Below, piece by piece: positions 56,645 through 64,000 of a stretch of DNA of 64,000 bases. The notes below the pieces were generated by a model. That model was not told the DNA's origin. It ran no database searches and worked only from the letters and a program-made list of their open reading frames with translations. Within the stretch, counting starts at the first letter, position 1; each line of letters begins with the position of its first letter. The stretch comes from Arthrobacter woluwensis (GTDB lineage: Bacteria > Actinomycetota > Actinomycetes > Actinomycetales > Micrococcaceae). Where the stretch lies: positions 806,001 to 870,000 of the forward strand of contig NZ_JAUSXR010000001.1 of NCBI RefSeq assembly GCF_030816155.1, given 5' to 3'. The translations under genes were made by a program, and so were the position numbers.

Positions 56645-58590
56645 ACACCAATCATTACCGGCAGGGGTCGTGGCTCTACGTCCTGCGCAACGGGATCGCG
56701 GTGGTGGTGTCCCCGGACGCCGGCACCGAGAGGATCCTGCAGCTCTGGGAGCTTCTGGGCCGCAACCCGTCCGTGGATCAGCTGCTGAACGAGGTCACCC
56801 GCTCGTTCGGCACCTCCGTCACGGGCCTTCCTGATTTCGCCGTGGTCGACCACCGGGACTCCCTGAGGGTGTTCCTCCGGGGTGATCTCCACGTCCGGAC
56901 CCTCGACGGCAGCGGCACCGAGGTGCACGGGCGCGGGGTGACCACCTGGAACGAGCGCACCCTGCCCTCCAGCGAGACCTTCGAGATCCGTGCCGGTGAG
57001 TCCGCGGACGGGGACGATGATCCGTGGATGCCGCTCGACGCGGGCGTCGTGACGGCGTCCGTGCTGGTGGTCGGCGAGCTTCCGGTCGCCGAAGAGCCGG
57101 GCGACGGCTCCGGCGAGGACGCCGCGTCGGATCTTCCCGCGACGGCTCACGAGGACACGGTGGACGCGCCGCTCTTCGCCGCACCGTCCATGCCGCAGCC
57201 GGCCCCCTCTTGGGACCCCTCCTCGGACGAGGACGACGACGAACCCTCCTTCAGCCTCGACGGCCAGACGGACAGCCTGGCCACCGAGCTTCTGGGGGCG
57301 CGGGCGGCACGCGAGGACTCGGGCGCGGGAGACTCCGTGGACGCCGAGGCCGACCAGGACGCGTCGGATGACGAGCCCGGGGACGAGCCCGGCCAGGGCG
57401 ACGGCGCCCCAGTAGACGGGGCCCCGGCGGATGGGGTCCCAGCGGATGGCGCGGTCGTTGCCGCGGACGAGGAAGCTCAGGCGTCGGGCGATGGGGAATC
57501 GGGCGAGGACCCCGCGGCCGTCTCCGGGCAGCATTCCGGCGACGTTCCGGCGCACCACCATGATGCCGACGCGCCCAACGACCTCACCACCACCTACGAC
57601 CACCTCTGGGATCAGTTCCTGTCGACGCCGGACGCCGCTGAGACGCCGGACGCCGCAGGGACCTCAGGGGGCACAGAAGCGTCAGACGGCATGAAGACTC
57701 CTGACACCCCGGCGGACTCGAACGGAACGGGTACCGGCACCAGCGCGTCCACCCAGGACGGCCACGGCGCAGGCCAGGAGCCGGCGCCGGCCGTGACCCC
57801 GGAGCCTTCCTCCGGACCGGCCGGCCACGACGAGTCCCAGAACACCCTGCTGCCGTCCGCGGAGGCCGAGGAATCCCTCATCGACGAGGTGCCCTGGGCA
57901 CGTTCCGGAGGCTCGGCCCCCGTCGTGGCGCCGGCTCCGGTGTCAGCCCCGGCGCAGTCTCCCGGCGGAGCGTCCACGCCGCCGCCATTGCCGCCCACGC
58001 CGCCGTCGTTCCCTCCGGGCGCGTCGCACGGTGACGATCCGGATCACGACGGGCACACGGTGTTCCGCAGCGAACTTCCCGCGGGCGTTCCTCAGACCGC
58101 CCCGCAGGCGCCCCCGGCGGCACCCGCCAACGGCCCCCGGGTCCTGGCGCGGATGTGCCTCCAGGGTCATGCCAACCCGCCCACCCGGACGCACTGCATG
58201 ATCTGCGAGGAGCAGATCGCCGGTGACGCCGCGAGCGTTCCGCGTCCTCCGCTCGGCCGGCTGCGCCTGCCCAGCGGCGAGACCGTGGTGCTGGACCGCA
58301 ACGTGATCCTGGGCCGCCAGCCGTCCGTCTCCCGGGTCTCCGGCGGGGACATGCCCCACCTCGTGCAGGTGGACAGCCCCAAGAGGGACATCTCCCGTTC
58401 GCACGCAGAGGTCCGGCTGGAAGGCTGGAACGTGGTGCTGTGCGATCTGAACTCGAGCAACGGCACGGTGCTGCTGCGGGACGGACAGTCCCCGCGCCGT
58501 CTCGGCCAGGCGGAGACGGCGCTCGTGCTGAGCGGCGACGTCGCCGAGCTCGGCGACCAGGTCTACATCGTCTTCGAGGATCTCCCGTGA
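56641..58590 (+). CDS. Acidic-linker protein with zinc knuckle and C-terminal FHA domain
   Basis: The 649-aa protein starts at ATG 56641. Residues 1-135 form an uncharacterised folded N-terminal domain (YVLRNGIAVVVSPDAGTERILQLW). About 135-470 is a highly acidic, Ala/Pro/Gly-rich disordered linker. T473 lies in DGHTVFRSELPAG, similar to the motif in the RDD-FHA protein. A zinc knuckle (C506-x3-H510-x8-C519-x2-C522) and an FHA domain follow (about 535-645; ILGRQPSVS, RDISRSHAEVRLEG, NSSNGTVLL). It is probably an adaptor that binds phosphorylated partners. Stop overlaps the kinase start. No enzyme activity is apparent. Confidence 0.85.
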   Translation: MNTNHYRQGSWLYVLRNGIAVVVSPDAGTERILQLWELLGRNPSVDQLLNEVTRSFGTSVTGLPDFAVVDHRDSLRVFLRGDLHVRTLDGSGTEVHGRGVTTWNERTLPSSETFEIRAGESADGDDDPWMPLDAGVVTASVLVVGELPVAEEPGDGSGEDAASDLPATAHEDTVDAPLFAAPSMPQPAPSWDPSSDEDDDEPSFSLDGQTDSLATELLGARAAREDSGAGDSVDAEADQDASDDEPGDEPGQGDGAPVDGAPADGVPADGAVVAADEEAQASGDGESGEDPAAVSGQHSGDVPAHHHDADAPNDLTTTYDHLWDQFLSTPDAAETPDAAGTSGGTEASDGMKTPDTPADSNGTGTGTSASTQDGHGAGQEPAPAVTPEPSSGPAGHDESQNTLLPSAEAEESLIDEVPWARSGGSAPVVAPAPVSAPAQSPGGASTPPPLPPTPPSFPPGASHGDDPDHDGHTVFRSELPAGVPQTAPQAPPAAPANGPRVLARMCLQGHANPPTRTHCMICEEQIAGDAASVPRPPLGRLRLPSGETVVLDRNVILGRQPSVSRVSGGDMPHLVQVDSPKRDISRSHAEVRLEGWNVVLCDLNSSNGTVLLRDGQSPRRLGQAETALVLSGDVAELGDQVYIVFEDLP

Positions 58591-60440
58591 GCCGTAAACG
58601 CCCCGCCGCCCCGCCGCCCCGGATCGACGGGTTCAACTACGTCCGGGTCCTCGGATCCGGTGGCTTCGCCGACGTCTACCTGTACCAGCAGGACAGGCCG
58701 CGCCGGCAGGTGGCCGTCAAGGTCCTCCACGCCGGTCTGAAGACCGAAGGCGCCCGGCGCGCCTTCGAGTCCGAGGCCAACCTGATGGCACAGCTGTCCA
58801 CGCACCCGTACATCGTCACGATCTACGAAGCGGACATCACGCCGGACGGGCATTCCTACCTGGCCATGGAGTACTGCTCCCGGCCGAGCCTGGACCTCCG
58901 CTACCGGAAGGAGCGCTTCCGCCTGCAGGAGGCTCTCGCCATCGGCATCCAGGTGGCCTCGGCCGTGGAGACGGCCCACCGGGCCGGCATCGCCCACCGG
59001 GACATCAAGCCTGCGAACATCCTGGTCACGGACTACAACCGTCCTGCCCTCACCGACTTCGGCATCTCCGGCATCATCGGCGGGGATCCGGAGGATGACG
59101 GCAACGACGGCGCCATGTCCGTGCCGTGGTCGCCGCCGGAGAGCTTCGCGTCCAGCTCCACCGACGGGGTGCTCGTGGACGTGTGGGCTCTCGGCGCCAC
59201 CGTGTACACCCTCCTGGCGGGGCATTCACCGTTCGCCGTCCCCGGCGCCGACAACTCCAACGCGGAGATGATCAACCGGATCAGCAACACGCCCCTGCCG
59301 CGGCTGGGACGTGCCGATGTGCCGGAGGCGCTGCAACTGGCGCTCGCGACGGCCATGGCGAAGAACCCGGCCGCCCGGTACCCCTCGGCGTACGCCTTCG
59401 GCCTGGCGCTGCAACGTATCCAGGCCGAACTGAGCCTGTCCGTCACCGCGTTCGAGGTGATGGGCGATCCCATCCAGGACGACTCCCACTCTGACGAGGA
59501 GGTCGAGGCGACCCGGCTCCGCGGGATCTCCGTGATCGATCCGGACAGCTCCAGTGGCAGGACGGGCAGCACGGGCACCTCCGGGGACGGGACGGCGCCG
59601 AACCGGACCACCCCGAACTACACGGCGCCGAACCAGACGCTGCCCGAAGATCCCACCATGATGCGGTCCACGGGCACCGTCCCCGGCACGTCCGGCGGTC
59701 CGGCGGGGCAGGGCGGCGCCGCCCAGGGAAGTGCTCCCTACGGTTACCACGGGGCCACACCTGCGGCGCCTTCGGGTGGCACGGCGGGTCCGGCGGGCCC
59801 GGCGGCCTGGGAGCGGACCCGCGAGGACGACGCCACGAGCGCCACCTTGCTCCGCGGCATGCAGGGGTCGGGGACCACCGGCCAGCAGCACACCGGCCAG
59901 CTGAACACCGGCGGGCAGGACACCGGCCAGCAGTGGACCGGTTCACCGCAGCCGCAGGACGCAGGCCAGGGCGGCAGCCGCACCAAGCTGTGGATCAGCG
60001 TGGTGGCGGGCGCGCTCCTGCTGGGGCTCGCCGTCGTGCTCGTCGTGGTGCTGAACCAGGGCGGGAACCAGCCGCGCGTGCGGTCGACCGATGGCGCGAG
60101 TCCGTCCAACAGCTCCGGGCTGTCCGGAGCGTCGACGGCCAAGCCGGTGGATCCGCTGGGCGACGGCACGGTGGCCGATGTGCGGAACCTCAGCGGCAGT
60201 CCGGACGGCTCGGGAAAGCTGTTCTTCTCCTGGACGAACCCGGACCCTCGGGAAGGCGACACCTACCAGTGGCGCACCATCTCGGCCACGAAACAGGGGC
60301 CGTGGCAGAAGGCCGGGCAGAACAACGTCCGGGTGAAGCCGGTCGCTGGTCAGCCGACGTGTATCCAGGTTCAGGTGGTCCGCAAGGACGGAACAGCCTC
60401 CACCGGGGATTCCGACTCGGCGAAGGTCTGTGTCCCCTGA
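58587..60440 (+). CDS. Transmembrane serine/threonine protein kinase with extracellular Fn3-like domain
   Basis: The start is GTG 58587, overlapping the previous stop, giving 617 aa. The kinase domain (about 15-285) has the glycine loop LGSGGFADVYLY, ATP lysine K45 (VAVKVLH), catalytic loop HRDIKPANILV with D139, DFG with D157, and APE-like PPESF. A long Thr/Gln/Gly-rich juxtamembrane linker contains three T-x-(L/M)-R sites: T309 (EATRLRG), T357 (DPTMMRS), T420 (SATLLRG). One helix lies near 467-489, then an extracellular segment with a Cys pair resembling a fibronectin type III fold. It equates to Pkb2 of Bifidobacterium PFNA clusters. Confidence 0.92.
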   Translation: MSRKRPAAPPPRIDGFNYVRVLGSGGFADVYLYQQDRPRRQVAVKVLHAGLKTEGARRAFESEANLMAQLSTHPYIVTIYEADITPDGHSYLAMEYCSRPSLDLRYRKERFRLQEALAIGIQVASAVETAHRAGIAHRDIKPANILVTDYNRPALTDFGISGIIGGDPEDDGNDGAMSVPWSPPESFASSSTDGVLVDVWALGATVYTLLAGHSPFAVPGADNSNAEMINRISNTPLPRLGRADVPEALQLALATAMAKNPAARYPSAYAFGLALQRIQAELSLSVTAFEVMGDPIQDDSHSDEEVEATRLRGISVIDPDSSSGRTGSTGTSGDGTAPNRTTPNYTAPNQTLPEDPTMMRSTGTVPGTSGGPAGQGGAAQGSAPYGYHGATPAAPSGGTAGPAGPAAWERTREDDATSATLLRGMQGSGTTGQQHTGQLNTGGQDTGQQWTGSPQPQDAGQGGSRTKLWISVVAGALLLGLAVVLVVVLNQGGNQPRVRSTDGASPSNSSGLSGASTAKPVDPLGDGTVADVRNLSGSPDGSGKLFFSWTNPDPREGDTYQWRTISATKQGPWQKAGQNNVRVKPVAGQPTCIQVQVVRKDGTASTGDSDSAKVCVP

Positions 60441-60505
60441 GCGGGGCGGGAATGCGAGGCCGGAGTGTACGTGCAGCGGGGGACTGAAAGCGTGAGGAGT
60501 ACAGG

Positions 60506-61234
60506 ATGATCGAGCCAGGGCAGGAACCCGTGAGGGAACTCTCCATCGATTACTGCGGGGAGTGGTTCGAACCGGTTCCGGAGGAGGTGTTCGTGATCGG
60601 GCGCGAGGGTGATCTCGCGATCGACGACAACCCCTACCTGCACCGCCGTTTTCTGGAAGTGGCACGCTACGACGGGATCTGGTGGCTCAGCAACGTGGGC
60701 TCCATGATCTCGGCGACCATCGCGGACGGGTCGGGCGGCATGCAGGCCTGGCTCGCGCCCGGAGCACGGATCCCGCTGGTGTTCGGCCTGACCACGGTCG
60801 TCTTCACCGCCGGTCCCACGACCTATGAGTTCTCCGTGCATCAGAACAGCCCTGCCTTCCGGCATCAGGCCAAGGATCCGGAGGCCGACGGCGAGACCAC
60901 GATCGGCCCGGTGGTGTTCACCGACTCCCAGAAGGCCATCATCGTCGCGCTCGCCGAGCCGATGCTGCGCCGTGAGGGCACCGGTTTCAGCGCCATCCCC
61001 AGCTCGGCCGAAGCCGCCCGCCGGCTCGGATGGGCCCTCACGCGCTTCAACCGCAAGCTCGACAACGTGTGCGACAAGCTGGACCGTGTGGGCGTCGCCG
61101 GTCTGCGGGGCGGCGGCGGCAAGCTCGCCATGAACCGCCGCGCCCGCCTCGTGGAGCACGCGGTCACCTCGCACCTGGTGACCGCCGCGGACCTGCCCCT
61201 GCTCGAACAGATGAAAGGTGAGGCCGGCGAGTGA
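60506..61234 (+). CDS. FHA-like plus helical C-terminal domain protein, novel combination
   Basis: The 242-aa protein starts at ATG 60506 with GAGGAG upstream. The first 110 residues resemble an FHA domain (FVIGREGDLAIDDNPYLHRRFLEV, then WWLSNVGSMISATI) although the Ser-x-x-His pair is altered to Leu-His-Arg. The C-terminal half (about 140-240) is helical and winged-helix-like: KAIIVALAEPMLRREGTG, SSAEAARRLGWALTRFNRKLDNVCDKLDRVGV. It may bind phosphorylated partners and possibly DNA. Its stop overlaps the EssC-like start, and a 65-bp gap separates it from the kinase. Not matched to a named family. Confidence 0.75.
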   Translation: MIEPGQEPVRELSIDYCGEWFEPVPEEVFVIGREGDLAIDDNPYLHRRFLEVARYDGIWWLSNVGSMISATIADGSGGMQAWLAPGARIPLVFGLTTVVFTAGPTTYEFSVHQNSPAFRHQAKDPEADGETTIGPVVFTDSQKAIIVALAEPMLRREGTGFSAIPSSAEAARRLGWALTRFNRKLDNVCDKLDRVGVAGLRGGGGKLAMNRRARLVEHAVTSHLVTAADLPLLEQMKGEAGE

Positions 61235-64000
61235 AACTCCGCCTGACACTCCGACGCGGAGACCTCGACAGCAAGGACCTGGCCGTCACCGTCGACGGCA
61301 GCGCGACCGTCTCGGACATCGCCCGGGAACTCTGGCTCGCCGACCCTGACCGGCCCAACCCCGCCGACCCCGGGCGGATGAGTCTGCTGGTCGAGGAGTC
61401 CTATGTGGGCGGCGCCATGCGGGGGCAGCTCCTGGACCCGGACGCCAAGCTCCTCGAGTCGGGGCTGAGGCCCGGCTCCGCCGTCTCGATCGCCCCGGTC
61501 AGCCAGGCCTTCGCGACCCATCAGCAGGCCGGCGGCCCCGCCGTCGCGACGTTGCGGGTGCTGGCCGGGCCCGACGCCGGACGGGAGTTCCCGCTGCCCT
61601 CCGGCACCAGCTACATCGGCCGCGGACGTGACAGCGACATCCGCCTGAGCGACCCGCTGACCTCCAAGCGCCACGCCCGCATCCTGGTGGGCGAGACCGT
61701 GGAAGTGGTGGACACCAACTCCGCCAACGGCCTGCTCATGGACGGGCTGCCCGTCACGCGCGCCGTCCTGGGGTCTTCGGACACGATCACGCTCGGTGAC
61801 ACCACCATCTCCATCATCACGGTGCAGCGGAACCAGGCGGCCGTCGCCACGCAGCCCATGGTGGACTTCAACCGTTCCCCGCGCGTCGTGGCGCGCTTCC
61901 CCGTGCGGAAGAAGGTTCCGCCCAAGGGTCCGCAGCCGCGGGAGAAGGAACCGTTCCCCATCCTGATGATGATGCTGCCGCTGTTCATGGGCGCGGCGCT
62001 GTTCGCCATCACCCAGAACATCACGAGCGTGGTCTTCATGGCGCTCATGCCGCTCTTCGCCATCGGGCACTGGTGGGAGCAGAAGCGGCATTCCGGAAAG
62101 CGCTTCAAGGAACAGCTGCGGCAGTTCCGCGAAGGCATGGACCAGTTCCGCTCGGAGATGACGGAACTGCAGAAGGTGGAGCGCTCGGTCCGCCTGCAGG
62201 AGACGCCCTCCGTCGCGGACACGGTGGACGCGATCTACCGGCTGGGCCCGCTGCTCTGGACGCACCGCACCGAGCACCGCGGCTTCCTCTCCCTGCGCCT
62301 GGGGCTGGGCACGGCGCCGTCGCGCGTCGAGATCGAGGAGCCTCAGGACCGGGACACCGAGGCGGTCTACGCGCGGGAGATCCAGGAGGCGATCGCGTAC
62401 TACTCCACGATCGACGGCGTCCCGCTCGTCTCCCAGCTCCGGCACTCCGGCTCGTTCGGCGTGGCCGGTGAGCGCCATGTGATGGACGACGTCCGCCCGC
62501 GGCCTGGTCGTCCAGCTGGTGGGCCTGCATTCGCCCGCCGAAGTCGTGATCGCCGCGATGACCTCGACGCGGTCGAAGGACCGCTGGGCGTGGCTCAAGT
62601 GGCTGCCGCACGTGGGTTCGGGTCACAGCCCGCTCCCGGGTGATCATCTCGCCGCCGGTCAGGCCGCCGGAACCGCTCTCCTGGAGCGTCTGGAGGCCCT
62701 GGTGGACGAGCGGGCCGCGAGCCGCAAGGAGCCGGTCCCGTCACCGCGCGGCGAGCTCAAGGACGATCTGGTCGATCCGCCGGCCCCCGTGGTCCCGGAG
62801 GTCCTGGTGGTCGTCGAAGACGACGCCCCCGTGGACCGCGGCCGTCTGACCCGTCTGGTGGAGCGCGGCGCCGACACCGGCGTGCACATCATGTGGCTCG
62901 CCGCGGACGTGCAGTCGCTGCCCGCGGCCTGCCGCGACTTCATGGTGGTCGACGGCGGCCAGGGAGCCACCACCGGCCAGGTCCGGCTGGGGCGGCACAG
63001 CTACCCCGTGAGCTGCGAGAGCGTCGATGAGGAGCTGGCGACCCAGCTGGCCCGCATGCTGACGTCCGTCGTCGACGTCGGGCGGCCGCTTGAAGACGAC
63101 TCGAACCTGCCCCGCAGCGTGAGTTTCGTGAACCTCCTCGGCCGCGAGCTGCTGGATTCCGCGAACGCCGTGGGGGAGCGGTGGAAGGAGAACAACTCCA
63201 TCCACAGGACCGCGATCCCCAACCGCAAGGACAACGGAACACTGCGCGCGCTGGTGGGCTCCACCGGTTCCGAGCCGATGTTCCTGGACCTGAAGAACGA
63301 GGGCCCGCACGCCCTGGTCGGCGGCACCACGGGCGCCGGCAAGTCCGAGTTCCTGCAGTCCTGGATCATGGGCATGGCCTCCGCTTACAGCCCTGACCGC
63401 CTCAGTTTCCTGCTGGTGGACTACAAGGGCGGCAGCGCGTTCGCCGACTGTGTCCAGCTGCCTCACACCGTCGGCCTGGTCACCGACCTCTCGCCGCACC
63501 TGGTGCGTCGGGCCCTGACCTCGCTCCGGGCCGAACTGCATTACCGTGAGCATCTGCTGAACCGGAAGAAGGCCAAGGATCTCCTGGCCATGCAGCGCGA
63601 GGCCGACCCGGACGCGCCGCCGTATCTGGTCATCATCGTGGACGAGTTCGCGGCCCTGGCCAATGAGATGCCGGAGTTCGTGGACGGCGTCGTGGACGTC
63701 GCCGCGCGTGGCCGTTCGCTCGGCGTGCACCTGATCCTGGCCACGCAGCAGCCGTCCGGCGTGATCCGCGGCAGCCTGCGTGCCAACACCAACCTCCGCG
63801 TCGCGCTGCGCATGGCGGATGAGGACGACGCCACGGACGTGATCGGCACGCCGCTGGCGGCGTACTTCGACCCCGCGATCCCGGGCCGTGCCGCCGCCAA
63901 GACCGGTCCCGGCCGACTCCAGAGCTTCCAGACCGGCTACGCCGGCGGCTGGACCACGGAACGTCCGCCGCGTCCGCAGATCGACATCGTCGAGATGAAC
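61231..64000 (+). pseudogene. EssC/EccC-like FHA and FtsK/SpoIIIE ATPase (frameshifted; cut by window edge)
   Basis: The frame starts at GTG 61231. Residues 1-95 form a ubiquitin/FHA-like head; an FHA domain follows (about 108-205; SYIGRGRDSDIRLSDPLTSKRHARIL); two helices near 245-290 (FPILMMMLPLFMGAALFAI, VFMALMPLFAIGHWW); then the FtsK/SpoIIIE region. An extra C at 62493-62494 shifts the frame; removing it restores VMDDVARGLVVQLVGLHSP and an open frame to the edge. Walker A GGTTGAGKSEF and Walker B LVIIVDEFAAL lie in the first ATPase domain. Domain order matches type VII ATPase EssC. Sequencing error is the likely cause of the shift. WXG100 substrates would be expected downstream. Confidence 0.85.

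Overview
The window is a high-GC actinobacterial chromosome segment. Gene content points to Micrococcaceae, probably an Arthrobacter relative: a mycothiol-type DinB-fold enzyme, an Rpf-LysM protein, a biotin-dependent acyl-CoA carboxylase with a small epsilon subunit, GTG starts and tight ATGA/GTGA overlaps. The genus is inferred, not proven. No tRNA, rRNA, CRISPR array, insertion sequence or prophage was seen.

Layout. 1-4.4 kb: the start of gmd, a sufS-sufU pair, nhaA and a DinB-fold enzyme. 4.7-8.4 kb: an ABC-F protein behind a hairpin leader, an intergenic palindromic repeat, a DUF2505 protein and an Rpf-LysM protein behind a structured leader. 8.5-17.6 kb: mfd, a nucleoside-catabolism run on the minus strand (punA, a phosphosugar mutase, deoC) and an LpdA-like flavoprotein. 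17.6-28.3 kb: small proteins, an alpha/beta hydrolase, an MHS transporter with a palindromic operator, a CtaG-like membrane protein, a biotinylated acyl-CoA carboxylase alpha chain, maf, ybjQ, a dicarboxylate/amino-acid symporter and a DUF885 peptidase-like protein. 28.5-31.6 kb: a molybdate operon (HTH-TOBE regulator, modABC). 31.7-36.4 kb: carboxylase epsilon and beta subunits, divergent birA, a PH-domain protein and a class III nucleotide cyclase.

36.5-64 kb (window edge) is the most notable region. Two tandem giant secreted or anchored proteins (2074 and 2043 aa, cadherin/Ig-like repeats then fibronectin type III repeats) precede a nearly continuous operon: MoxR ATPase, DUF58, a TgpA-like transglutaminase with Asp in place of the catalytic Cys, zinc-ribbon/RDD/FHA protein, PP2C phosphatase, zinc-knuckle/FHA protein, transmembrane Ser/Thr kinase, an FHA-like/helical protein and an EssC/EccC-like FHA-FtsK ATPase. 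The core resembles the kinase-fibronectin-AAA cluster called PFNA in Bifidobacterium. Its linkage here to a type VII-like ATPase, paired giant proteins and a recurring T-x-(L/M/F)-R motif in the kinase and FHA linkers suggests a phospho-signalling system controlling export or assembly of giant surface proteins.

Three conserved genes (punA, birA and the EssC-like gene) each carry an apparent extra C. Sequencing or assembly error is at least as likely as true gene loss. The carboxylase alpha and beta genes lie far apart but share the same TGTAGG-N3-CCTACA site about 105 bp upstream of their starts, which suggests co-regulation.
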